Shown here piece after piece: positions 46,301-59,948 of a stretch of DNA of 64,000 nucleotides. The stretch covers positions 12,588,501 to 12,652,500 of the forward strand of contig CM042555.1 of the NCBI GenBank assembly GCA_023630585.1. Reading direction: 5' to 3'. The stretch comes from Cranoglanis bouderius (Eukaryota; Chordata; Actinopteri; Siluriformes; Cranoglanididae). How positions within the stretch are numbered: the first letter of the stretch is position 1; each line of letters opens with the position of its first letter. A program made the position numbers and the translations under genes. A model generated the notes under the pieces. That model was not told the DNA's origin. It did not search any database and saw only the letters and a list, made by a program, of their open reading frames with translations.

Positions 46301-49300
46301 AGTTTTGGTGACTAGAAGAGGAGTTGAAGCCTGAGCAGTGATGGTGCTGATGGGCTCCTTCTCTTTCTCTCCAGAAGTAAGAGAGGATGGAGAAATAGTG
46401 GTGATGTTTGTGGTAACAAGAGAAGAGGTTGTGGAAGATGAGACACTCGTCACAGTGCTCTGCTTACTCTGGTTGGCCAGCATCTGTGCACGATTGCGAG
46501 TCATCCTTGGAGCTATCTCCTCAACCTTTTTGGGGACCTCGGTTGTTGCAGGTGCAACCGGGAGTTTTGCTGTTGTCTCCAAAGCTTCTGATATTTGGGT
46601 GGTACTAGATGATGTGACAGTCAAGACTGGAGCAGGGAGGCAAGAGTTGCATGAGGTACCCAAGACAACCACAGGATTAGTTGCAATTTGATCTGATTTT
46701 AAAGGTGCCATTGGTTCCAAACATGGTGTTACTGATGTCAGCATATCAGGGGCCGTGTCTTTCTGTCTATATTCCTGGTCATTCTCTCGATCAACAACTG
46801 AATACATGTTGCCATCACCCTCATCCTGGTCATCAAACATCTGCACATCTTCCTGGCTTTTTTCTTTTACTGATGGAACATCTTGAATGTTGTGAGGTTC
46901 TGGTTCAAGCTCTTGTTGGGGTCTGTAACTCTCCTCGTGGACAGTTGGTTCCAAATCCTGAGCAGACTCACATGGAGGAACAACTGAAGGTGAGCATGGG
47001 GGTTTGCTCAAACTGGGAAAGCCAACATCCAACACCCCTAGTTCTTTGCTTGTTTCCAAAGTTCTTATTTGGACAGGAGGATGTTTGCTCTCTGTTGTCT
47101 CTGGGGCTGTAATTTCAGACTCAGGCATCTCTTTTTCTGGGAAGGGAAGGTCCGGCAAAGAGAATGGACTCAGATCATCTAGTTCATCAACTGTGTTAGG
47201 AAAGGGGTCAGCCCAGTGAGATTCACAGCTTATTGGTTGGGCAAGACTGCTCTGAGGGTAACTGAGTGATTCTTCTCTGTTCTCTTGTGCCACACATGAT
47301 GGCTCCATTTGATTCTCCTCAACATGTGGTTTGATATCTGTGAAGAAAGTTTCTAGTCGAGTTGAGGAGGGTGGCATGAAGTTTGATTCTTCAGGCTCTG
47401 CTTCTGGTCTTGGTGATGAAGAAATATCCTCTACATTGTCTTTCTGCACCTCATAATGACTTTCTGAAATGTGTGGGTATGACCTGGAATATGTAGAATA
47501 AGGGGGTGTCATGGATGAATGGACAGGTATTGCAGTAGGAATAGGTGGCAGTTCACAATCGGAGTGTGAATATGGACTGCTGATCTTTGAAACTGCAGCT
47601 TCAACCTCTCCGTAACTTTCATGGGGTGATTTCATAAGACCGTCCGAGTTCCACGCTATAGATTGGTCACAAGAGTTTTCCATGATGTTATCTTGAGGAT
47701 GAGAGGGTGTCAGTGGAAGGACTTCAGGCTCTCTACGATCAAGAGATTCAGCCCAAGTCTTCATGACAGACTCTTCTAATCCAAGAGAATATGTGGGATC
47801 TTCTGTAGACTGCATGGCCTGATCCGAAGCAATCCGAGTTTCAGCAGTTTCCTCCGAATTATCCTCCTCTTCGTCCTCCTCCTCCTCCTCCTCTTCATTA
47901 TCATCATCGTCATCCTCATCTTCATCCTGCTCCTCCACAAGAGGAGGTAAATATTCACTGCCACTCACTGGATCAGATGGCAACAAACTGGGCTCACTTT
48001 GATGTGGTTCGGACAAGTCATCAATGTCCATCGGAGGCAAAGCTGCAGGGGCTGGTGTTAGAGGAGCAGCTATGTCCAGACATTGAGGGTCAGGTCTATG
48101 AACTGGAGTTGAGGGCTTCATGAGATAACTGTACATGCTCTCTGGAGGGAGTTCACTGGCATCATTCCCAGAATTGGCTGTAGAAGCTCTATCGGGTACA
48201 GGCTGTGTCGAGTCAGGCCTTGGAGACAGCATGTTAATGTGAGGTGAGGGGTATGAAGATGAAAGACCATCAAGTCTTTCCATTGGTATTTTGTCTTCAG
48301 AAGGGTGCGAAGCAGAAGAGTCAAATTCCCGAGGTGCGTTTTGCTGTCTAAGAAACTTGTCAGCTTCTGCTTTGAACTCTTCTTCTAGAGGTCTTCTGAC
48401 CTCAGAGGTGATCGAGCGACTCTCAAGGGGTAACTGCATATTCTTTGCTGGTGTGATGCAGGTTCCTTCTGGAAAAATATGGGATGAGTTCTGGGATGTG
48501 TATCTATCAAAGAATGTTGGGGAGCAGGCATTCATTGACATCGTCATTGCAGAAGAGTTTTGACAGTCTAGTCCATCAAATATGATTTCTTGGTAGTCCT
48601 CTGTACTGCAGGATGGTGTACGAGGAGTCTGCATGACATCCTCATAGCTTGGACATGAAAGCACAGGTGCAGGAGTGGGGACCCCTGTTGGCCTGTTCTG
48701 ATCAGGTCGTGGAGAAGCAGGAAGATTTTCCTTCATCTGGTGGCCTGCTAGCCAGTCTTTTGAGTTCTGGCTGTCCAGTGGCTGTGATTTTCTATCAGGG
48801 GACATCATCTGGGAAGGCTCTTTAAGTTTCTTGTCTTTCAAAGCAGAGTCTAATGTGCCAGACTTCTTAGATGAGAGATCACTACGGTTCTTTTTAAGAT
48901 CCTCGCTGGACTTGATTTTCTCTTTAAGCTTTGGATCTCCTGATTTATGCCTTAATTTCTCCATTTGTTTCATCTTCTCCTTGTGTCTCTTATGGCGCTC
49001 TTCATTCTCCTGATCTTTTAAACTAAGCATTTTGCCAAAGCTTGTTAGTCTGAGATCACCATCAACCAGAAGCTTCTCACGTGGGCGAGTGTCCTTCCGG
49101 GCGGTGTCTTTTGACTGGCTGAGCTTGTCGCTGTCATTGAGTTTATCCTTGGTCTTGTTATAATCTGTTCTATCTTTGTCTGTGATGTCCCTATTCCTGT
49201 CCTTGTTTTTGCCATCAAATTTTGGACTATCTTCTTTAGACTTATCTTTCAAATTTGTGACTTGAGGGCTTTCTTTCAGTCCAGATTTTTGCTCATCTTT

Positions 49301-52300
49301 GGTGTGTCGGGAAGACCCAAAGCCATCTGAATATTTATGTTTCTCCTCTTTTACCTTTTCCTTATGCTTCTCTTTCTTCTTTTTGTCTTTAACCTTTTCA
49401 TTAGTAATGATGCTATTTGTCTTATCCTTTTTGGACATTTCCCTTTCAAACTCCAGAGTTTTGTCCAAGTCATCCTCTCCATCACCCTTAGAGCCATATG
49501 GAAAAGTGTATGGATCAGCTTCCAAGGGCATGGGCTCTTTCTCAACAGGTAGGCTCTCTCTGCGGCCAAAGGACTCTCTAATCTCCTCTGACTTGTCTCT
49601 CTTATCAGCTTTCTCTTTCTTGCCTTTATCCTTATCCTTGTCATGACTCTTTTTGGATGACGAGGAAGAGGAATGCCTATGTCTCTCTTTCTCTCTGAAT
49701 TTGTCCTGCGCATTGGAAATGCACAGTGACTCTCTTCGATCCTCTGACATATCTGGCAAGGTGATATTTGAGGAGTCATAAAAGCTGCTTGAAACTGGCT
49801 CATGACCCCGGTCTGTGAAACTGTCTGATGAGATCTCGCTGTTCTTATCATTGGAATCATCTTTGTAATCGTTCATGGCCTCCTCCTCTAGCTTCTCAAG
49901 CAAGGATTTCTCATTCTCACCACTCCCCTTAGAAGGTTTTCTATCTTTCAGATGGTCTGGTTTATCTTTGTATTTGCTTTTGCTCTTCTCCTCAGTGAGC
50001 TCCCTCTTGTCCGTTGGTTTCTGTCGGATTTTCTTTTCCTGATTTGAGTCCACAGATGCTCTGTCTTTGCGGTCCTTGTGTTTTATGTCAGTTGAATCCT
50101 TGTCTTTCTTATCTTTGTGTTTTTCCATGGAGCCTTTTCTCTCTTTCCCTGCATCAAATGTCTTCTCTTTCTTTTTATCTTTATGTTCCTTTTCTTTCTT
50201 ATTTTCTATAGAGTGTTGTTTCCCCTCTCCAGAATACTTCCTGTGTTTATCCGTCAGAATATCTATGTCATCTCGATCAGGTGTGGAATCTTTACGGTGA
50301 GAGTCCAACAGTCCAAAGGAATCACTCAATTTCGCCACTCCTCCATTGTAACTGTCATTCTCATCTTCACTCTCATCTGTGAATATATCCTCAATTTTAT
50401 ACCAGGTCTTCTCCCTCACCTTTTCAGGCTTCTTTTCTTCCTTTTTAAATTCAAGAAAATCCTTCTCCCTTTCACCATGTTTGTCTTGGAATATTTTTTC
50501 TTTCTTGTCTTTACTCTGCTCAGATGACATCTTCCTCTCCTTATCCTTGCTGTGAGAATCTTTGTGTTTATCTTTAGCCCCATCTTTCTTGTCTTTGGAG
50601 CTCCTTTCTATGTCTTTATCTTTCAAAGACCTGTCAACTGAGTTTTTCTCAGGTTTCTCCTGGTCCAAACTTCGATCTTTAGGCTTATCTTTGTGCTTTT
50701 CACCTTTTACCTTGTCTTTCTTCTCCACGCCATCCCCTTTCTTTTCCTTTTCCTTTCCAGAGTGGTTCCTCTCCCTGGGGTCTGACTTAGGAGTAGTTTC
50801 ACTCTCTGATTTGAAGAAAGTCTCATTGCCATAGTCATCTCTCAAGCATTCTGTTTTGGTTTTGGAGTCTTTACGCTCCTTGGTAAACTCATAGGAATCT
50901 TTCCGGTCTCTGCTGCACTCAACAGACTCCTTTTCTTTTTTCTCTTTGATGACCCCATCAGCTGATTCCTTTCGTTTCTTCTCCTTCTCTGAGTGACTGG
51001 AGTTCAGCTTTTGTTTGTCAGTCCAGTCTTTTTTCTTTTCGTTTACTTTGTCGCTTCCTTTGTCAGAGGATTCCTTCTCTTTCTTCTTGGAAGTAACATC
51101 TTTCTCAAAGCGCTTGTCACCATGCTCTGACTTCTTGTCTTTAACTTTGTTGTCTTTTTTCCGGTCCCTGTTTTCGTCTTTCATTGTTTCCACAATGAGT
51201 TTTACAGAATTGCTATTTGCTTTGTACTCTTTCATGGGGGCATCCCAACTATCATCTTCATAAAGAGAGCTGTCGGAGGAAAGGTCTGATGGCCATCGAT
51301 CATGATCTGATGCACTCATCTTGGTGTCTTCTAAAAAAGGATTTTTCATATCGTAGTCCTCGTAATCTGGTTCTTCCTTGAGGGCCTTATCCTTCTTTGA
51401 CTTTTCCTCTTTTAGAGTTTTTTCTTTTTCTGACTTAAAATGCTTCTCCTCTCTCTGCTCACTCTTTTTTTCTGCTTTGAGAGACTTATCCTTGGACTTT
51501 TTCTTTCTATCCTCTTTATGGGATTTTTGTTTTTCCTCCTTTGGTTTTTCTTTGTCCTTCATGCTTTTCTCTTTTTCAGTTTTTAAAGATTTGTCCTTCT
51601 CATCTTTACTCGCTCTATCTTTGTTAGACTCCTTTGTTTTCTTGGACTTCTCCTCTTTAGAAACTCTTTGAACTTCTTTCCCTGGCCAGTCTTTATCTTC
51701 AGTTTTCACTTTCGACAACCTGTCCTCTTTCTTAAAATGATCTTTTTCATGTTTGGAGAGTTTGACTTTACTTTCCGAAGGTGACTCTTGTCGTGAATCC
51801 TCAAAGTCAAAGGAAATGCTCTTGACAAATTTTTCATTCATGTCTTGATTCAACACTAATGTTGTAACCTTCTCCTTCTCTTTATTTTTGTGTTTGTGTT
51901 TTACTTTGTGTTTTTTCAATACCTTTCCATCTTTGTCTGTTTTAGAGATGGTTCCATCCGTGTTTGAGTTCTTATAAAAGTCGGAGCTCTTTTTGTCTAG
52001 CACACTGGCATGTGTGTTGTTTTTCTTCTTCTCCTGAGCTTTCTTCTTCACCTGCTTTATAGACTCAACACTTGAGTCTGCAGAGGAATAGTCAGACTCG
52101 CTGGAAAGCCTCGTTCTGACCGAGTCGGAGAGGGAGCTGACATCAGACCAAGCTGGGGAGGACACAGTCTTCCAACCATCTGTCCTCCACTGTTTCGGGT
52201 GCTGCTCTGCCAGAGATTGTGTAAGCTTCTGAGAGCTCAAACTCCCATGAGAAGAGGAGGAAGATGACACAGACAGTGAGCTGAATACACTAGAGTCTTT

Positions 52301-55300
52301 AAGGCTCAAAGTTGAAGAATCCTTCACACAGTTCGAAACTGGCATTGAGCCCTTATCATCATCGCTCTCCATATCGCCCGTCTCAGAGTCTGAGGTGCAG
52401 AACTTGTCGTTCACTTTGCCAAAGCGCACCTCCTTATTGATGTTATTTTTTGTCTCCTTCTTCCTCTTCTTCTTGACTTTGCTTTTGTCTTTCTGCTGCT
52501 TGGAGCACAGAGTGTTTGAGTCTCTACTCTTGGTGTTGCTCTGAGCAGCAGATTGCCTTGGCGTGGGTGTTGGTGTGAAACACAACGTCCGGTCATCCTC
52601 ATCTGAGCTGTTGCTATCTGACAGTATCCGACGCACAGGCTTCTTTGGTGTGAGTGAGTTGCTTTTGGAATAGGTTTTAACCTCCATCTTGGGTATGGAG
52701 ATGAAGCTGTTGGCCTTGCTGACAGGATCCTTGCGGAAATCTTTTTTGAGCAAATGCTTGTCATCCACAGGTGGGACGCGCTCCTCCTCGTCATCCTCAT
52801 CAAACTCGTATTCGTCCTTGACCGGTGTGGTGGTGGATTTGGGCGGGTCGAGGGGCTTCCCTTTCAGCTTTAAGCCCTTCTCGAACTCTGAATCTGTGTT
52901 ATTGCCATCAACAGAGCTAGATGGGGCAAATGATGGAGCGTCCTCCTCCTCTGAAGATTCTGCTGGCACAAATAAAATAAAAAAATTATTGGAGAGAACT
53001 TACTTAAAATTTTTATTTTTTTAAACCAAATTATATATAGCACATACCTGATGAGCTCTCACTAGAGGTGTAAGTGCCTTTTCCGAGCAACAAATTAAGC
53101 ATGGTTGGAGAGTTTGCAACCTTCAGCGGTGTTTCCCCCCTTCTGTTGCTTTGACAAGGATCCCCTCCATACCGCAAAAGTAACTTCACCACCTGGAAAA
53201 CACAAATAATCATGTCATTTTACCATTTATAAAGAATAAAAAAAGAAGCCAGAGTGAAACCCAGTCAGTGGCTGTGTAAACACTGAATTGGCTCACTAAC
53301 TGAAAAATTCCTGAAAAGTACCATAAACCAAAGATTATGAAAAGCTGGTTTGGTGTGCTATCAAGTTTTAGCAAAGGCTTACTTTGAAGTGGCCATTGTT
53401 TGACGCATCATGTAGAGGCGTATCATCGTCCAGGCCCTTGGTATTGACCTCGGCCCCGGCTGCCAGCAGCTGCTTGGCCACTTCGTAATACCCTCTGTTG
53501 CACGCCTCATGCAGTGCGGTCCAGCCTGGAAGACACAATGATGTCTTCTTTAACACGATATATAAAGCAAGCATGATATATTTAAGCATTCCTTATTTGT
53601 AGTACATATAACAGCAGAATAAAAATATATGAATAGTAGACATGTAATATGCAATGTAACACTCTTCAACACAATCTGTAGTTTTGCACTAATATGGTTC
53701 TCAGGCTAAATTCTGAGGGTGCAACAATGAATGCACTCCTCACCTGCAAAGTCTTTTACATTCACATCAGCTCCCTCGCTGATGAGCTCCTTGATGCGGC
53801 GCACCTCGCCGCGGATGGCTGCCCGGTGCAGCCGTGTTTCGCCCCTCTCGTTCCGCTTATTCACTTTGTCTTTGGTTTTTGAGGCAGAGTTTGGTGTTCC
53901 CTTCTGACCCAGACTTGACTGTGACTGATGCTTTGGTGTTGTGTCTGAAAATAAAACCAAATAGAACTGTATCTGTTAGGCACATGACACACATGGTGTG
54001 ATGGAAGCGAATTTAACACTGCATGCTGGAAAAGACATGACGACTCACGGCTGCCTCTGGATGGCAGTCTTGTACAACAAATGCACAGCTGAAACAGTGG
54101 CCTCTTGTTTTCTGGGCTCATTTATTCTCTTTTACGAGATTAAAGTAAATGATTTGTTATGGTTTCTTTTGTATGGTATCATCCGGAATGTTATTTAAAA
54201 TTCTATCTGTGTTTGGTACACTAGATATGAATGCAGAAAACCGCCTGGATTTTAGTGGTTGATGTAGGAACTCATTACGAATCAATGCTGTTAGCAGACA
54301 GCGCTTTAACTTTATCTTTAGTCAGCAGAAAAAATACTTTAGTGCGTGGTGAGAATTTGAAATACTCACAGCAAGGACATGTTTTTTTTTTCTTTCTAAA
54401 AATTAAACATGTGCAACCACTTGAAGAGGAAGAGGTAAATCTGAGTAAGAGGCAAGCATTCTTGAAATGATAAAACTATGTATGGTTTGGTGCAGAATTC
54501 AGATTGCACTAATAAGCCTTTTAAGACTACTGAGTAATATCCGATGCAAAAATCTTCAGTTCCCTATTTCTCCAATATCAGACTGTAAAAAAACAGGCTG
54601 GCCAGTGTGAGTGAAAAAAAACCCCATTTGAGATAAAGGCTAAAGAAATGTTTAAGAAGAGATCTACAAACACTTCCACTGTCATAGACAGCAGTGGATT
54701 AAGATTGGGGTCCATTTCGCCCCCAATGTAATGGGAATTGATGAGGGTTATCTTGTTAAATGGAATTCTAATTAAGGACTGTGGTGTGTGTTTTAATGAA
54801 GCGTGGCATGAGAGAGTGCAGCAGGGACAGCTAGAGCTTGTGGGGGCTCGCAGGACGTGGCACTCATGACAAGCACGCACCTGGACTGTTTACTGACTCC
54901 TCCGCCGTCATCTGCATAAGAAGAGCCACCTGCTGCCGCTCTGACAGAGGGTACCCAGCCCGGATTCCTGGCATGCCCATCCCGAACGGCAAGCTTGGCT
55001 TCCTGGTGTTGGTGGGCTCCTTTTTAATGCGCTTCCGCTCCGGACCTTGCTTTTCTGTGTAGGCGGGGGAGAAAATGGCCAAGTTAGACCCAATGAACTG
55101 CCTCAATGACTGATTATGAGAAGGATCAGGAGCATACTAACCAATCTGGAGTGTTTAGACCAATGTTTTTCAATCTCAATCTTCAATTCTATGTCCTTGT
55201 TCATGTTTGTTCCGGTTTTACCTTTTGGGTTTTTCCTGCTTGGAGAACTCAAATGTGTTTTTCTCAATCTGCGTACTGATTCTTGGAACACAGTATTTGC

Positions 55301-58300
55301 ACGCAGACGGTACCTTTTTTCTTTTAAACTTTTTTTTTTTCCTCAGAAATTCCCCTCCATACTACCATCACTTGGGCTGTAATCTACACATTCAGACAAG
55401 CAAAAATTAAGATCGAGTGAATTGGATTTTCTTGCATTTTGAATATCCACCAGTGCACATTTACATACTTTTCCTAGTTTCCAATTTTTAAATTTTTATT
55501 TATACAAGATAACTAGTTCACACTGGTTTGTGAGCTCAATGTGATTTTGCATTTTTTGTGCTTCTGAAAGTCATGGTGCCTAGGCAAAAAATCAGTTATG
55601 ATTTTAATGTCTCTTATCTTCATCAGACGTCTCTCAGATGAGTGCAGTCGTTTTGACCCGACATTAACGGACATTTCAAAATGACCCGAATGAGTAAAAA
55701 CCTTCACAGGTACTTTGAAAGTGAAATGAAACCCTGCACTCCCAGGTGAATTCCCTGTCTGCTCCGAGAGTCTGAGAGCCTGCAGCAGCAGAGCAGGATT
55801 ACCCAGAATCCCCATGGGGAGGGAGGAGCACTTAGTGTGTGTCTGTGCCAGTGTCTTTCTTTAAGGGTGTGACTTGGCAGCCTGACAGCAATTACAAAAT
55901 GGCTGGTGTTGGTTTCAGCATGGCTAAGACAAGGTCACAGCGCAGATGAGGAGCCGGCCAAAAGCAGCTGCACTTCAAAAGACACGCCTGTCAATTATTT
56001 TCAGCATCTTGGTGAAAACATATCTGCCCCACAATGCACCAAGACAGTCCATTACACTGCCCTCACTCAAACCCTCAGCTTACAGTGGCAAACAGGAAGA
56101 CATCCTTGCAACTCTAAGCCTCACACTTATGAACATGACCTAACAACACGAGTGCGCGCACGCACACACACACACACACAAGCACATTTGCACTGCTAAT
56201 AAAAACAAATGAGCTACACCAGATGCCATCATCTAGGTTTCAGTTCTCATCTAATCTATGAAAGATCTACAAGCGTGCATGCTGTTGCTTTTAACACAGT
56301 GATTTGCTCAAGGCCACAAATATAATTTATACAGAGAGGAAGCGAGGCAGCAGAAAAACTTCCTGTCACACAACTCTTTCCAGGGATTACTTTCCACAGT
56401 CAGATCTGAAGAACTCTCGCCAACATCTGCAAATGATTACACTTAATGTACCCCCACCCATATGCATTCTCTCACACACATCTGCCGCTTAGACACATTC
56501 CTCCGATTCAAACTCAAACTGCAGGAGCCGTAGAAGCAGTCTAAACATGTTTTTCCACGGTGGGAAGAAAAGACGAGCTAAAAACCAAGAGTTAGCTGTT
56601 GCAGCCTTCATAGTGAGCAGAGGCCTGTAGTACTATGATCAGAGGGTATTCACCAACATGGCTGCCTGGAGTCTGCAACTCGGCTTATTGAATGTTAACA
56701 AAACTGTCGGTGTTTACCATAAATCATTATGTCATGCTTTAACACTGTCAAGATTAAAGATAAGTGTGTGAAAACCTTAGGAGAAAATGACAGAGAAAAA
56801 ATGTCTAACACATACAAACAGAACTTTTTTCTGGAAGCACTGTAGAGTAAAAAGCAATGACTCTACCTCATGTCACATACTAATAACAGAACTGCTCAGT
56901 CTAATCAAATAAACAGTAGCTGGCAAAAAACCATAAAAGCGCCCATGGGAGCCGTTTTAAAAAGAGTGGCAAACTACTCCAGTACAGAAGCTTTAAATAA
57001 CCATTATTAGTCTGGAGCAAAAGCCTGAGACATGGCTCATCTGATAGTCTGAGTGAAACAGCTGCAGTCAGCACTCACGGTTCATCAATGAGGCCTGAAT
57101 CTGCTACATGAAGTGACAAAAACTTTCCTCCCCCCTTTTATTTTTTTTTGTCAAAATGCACACCCTAAGCATGAGATAAGAAGCAGACAAACTTGAAATA
57201 TTCAGTGAGAAGAACACAGACAATGGCTTATGCAACACCGTGTGAATGAGAATGCGTGGGCTGCTTGTCCATAATCTTATCGGTGTTAAAAACTGCCATG
57301 GTGAAAGCAGTTAAACTTGTTTCTTTCAATCTAGTCTAGGCAAAGCTGCTGGACTGGTAACGTTTAAAGACTGACAAAACAACAACAAAACACGCTTTGT
57401 TAAGATGTAGGGTGATGTACTGGGTGGTTATAGTATGAGCGATTTTGGAAAAACACTGAACACTGAACTTGGACTGGATTAGTTTCACGTGTGAGGTGGA
57501 GTTTTAGAGAGCAAGCATACTGTGTTCAGGTCACTTGCTGTAATCTTGCACAAGAACACACGTAGCTCAGTGGTGAAGACGTTGGACTACTGATCAGAAG
57601 GTCATAAGTTCAAATCCTAGCACTGCCAAGCTGCCACTGCAGGGCCCTCGAGCAAGACTCTCATCCCTCAATTGCTCAGTTGTATAAATCAGATACATTT
57701 ATCTCGTTTAAGTAGCCCTGGATAAGGGCATCTGTGAAATGCCATGTGTAAATGTGGCCATATACAGATACATAGTGGGTTTACGCCCCAACGCAAAAAA
57801 AATGAAGATATACAATCTTAGCTGTATTATTATTATTATTGTAGTGACTACAGCACTGAATGAGCCTTGCTGTGGTGAGAAGTTGCTCTGTTTATCCATT
57901 ATTAAACGTGTACTGTTTGTCCACATATATTTTTAGGTACTGATTGTAATTTTCACCTCACATTTGAAGTAATGGTGTCTTTTAGCCTCTGTACTGATCC
58001 AAATGAAAGTATAAAATGGTGGTTGCTGTGGGTCTGTGTTTCTGAAGGCTGCAGAGAATCTGGGTCACTGGAGAGGGTGGGGACTTGCCACTGAGGGGAC
58101 TTCCCATTGCCCGGGACATGAAGCACAATCTCTGTTACTGTGCTACAGTGTTCACACTTACAGTTACAAACTGAGCACACAAAGCACATGTTGGCCAATA
58201 GGGTCCTGTCTGGTATCTATAAGGAGGGGTGTGAGAGTTCAGGAAGGCCAGAGGAGAAAAGGGAAGGGAGGGGGCATCCCTCTAACTTAATTTTTTTTCT

Positions 58301-58499
58301 CAGAATATAAATCTGAAAGCACTGTCTGACTGTGCTGCATAAGGCTTATATAACTCAGCCTCTCTGGGCTGTTAGTTCACCAGGAGAGAGTGTGTTATGG
58401 AAAACACATGATGAAAAAAGGGAAAAGGAAGTGAGAGACAAATGAGATGATATGGAATAAGTAAGATAGGGACAGAGATATATATACACACACTCACAG

Positions 58500-58575
<76 letters not shown>

Positions 58576-59517
58576 CTCTTGAGCTGCCCAGAGAAAACAG
58601 GAAATGAAGGCAGAAGAGACAGGAAGTGCCCACAGGATGTTGTGTCACTGTTTTGTGCTACAGATGAAAGAACGCTATGACAGAATGGAATAAAAGAGGA
58701 GCGAAGAAAAAATAATGATACAGTTAAAAAAAAAAAAAAAAAAAAAAAAGCCCTGTGATTTGTCAGCCATGAAGAGAGGGAAACTCATGAGCAGACCACA
58801 CAGGGGCCTTTATTTTCTGGGAGGAGCATCATGCAAACACAACAGGCCTATATCTGCAAACTTCACACACACCAGGGACGTCCATCGAGTACACTATAAG
58901 CACCTGGACATGCAGGACTGCTCAACCAGGATCTGTTCTGATATACAGCAAAGCTTGGGGGAGAGTGCAATGCTAGATTACAGGAAAAGTGTAAAACAAA
59001 AAAGTGGAGCTAGCAGGCACACTCTGTACCAGCAGCAAGCAGATACATCTGGTAAGCATCCAAGCTTGAAACCAATTGGTTTTGTGTGTGTGTGTGTGTG
59101 TGTGCGCGCCAGCGTTTCTGCCTGGCAGCGTTGGTGTGCACGACAGTGGAGTGGTGAATATTAGTGGCGCTGATAAGCCCACCCACTCATTCCAGCCTGA
59201 GTGAGAACATGCACTCCCTACAGCTCCCAAACACTGTGTGCTTTTACAAAGCAGCCCAGAATCATTTACTGTGCTGCTGCAGCAAGTTCGGTTATATTCT
59301 TTTCAAACGACACTCTGGGAGAAAATGCAGCAAACTGCAGCAAGGCTCTGGATTCAGTCTCATACATTATAAAACAGCAAAGTGTGTGACATGGGACCGG
59401 CACGATCCAAGCACACAGACTTTCAGGAAGGGGAGGAGAGCGACGAAGAGTGAGGGGAAAGAAAAATATTCCGCAGGCCTCTTATAGAAGAGCTGCCTGC
59501 AAAAAGCACGAGAGCAG

Positions 59518-59561
<44 letters not shown>

Positions 59562-59886
59562 AAAAAAACACTGCTGCAAAAATACCAGCTAGATGAATTA
59601 TGCATCTCAAATGGAGTCTTCCAGAAAATGAAAGCGAGCAGAGCAGAGCCGAGCCAGCACAAGGCCAGCAGTGCCTCTACCTTCACTCTCACACTTTTAT
59701 TCATCAGCCTTTTGGGGACTAGGTGCAGCTTAAGCGAATCTTTTGTGGTTCTGCTACTTCATATAGTTCACACGCCAGTCCTACATAAGTCTGGTTTCAT
59801 AAAAAGAAATGCCATATTTGTATGCCTGCACTGAGCAAATGACACTGAACCTGAAGTAAGAAGTCATTTCACAGACAAGTCTAGGT

Positions 59887-59948
<62 letters not shown>

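Noticed and set aside
49299..52800. Several 60-170 codon frames on the plus strand and in other minus frames across the ankrd11 giant exon
   Set aside because: They are shadows of the lysine/glutamate/serine-rich coding frame and show low-complexity F/L/S composition.
57562..57620. tRNA gene
   Set aside because: A- and B-box-like words are present but no cloverleaf can be closed, and a SINE tail follows.
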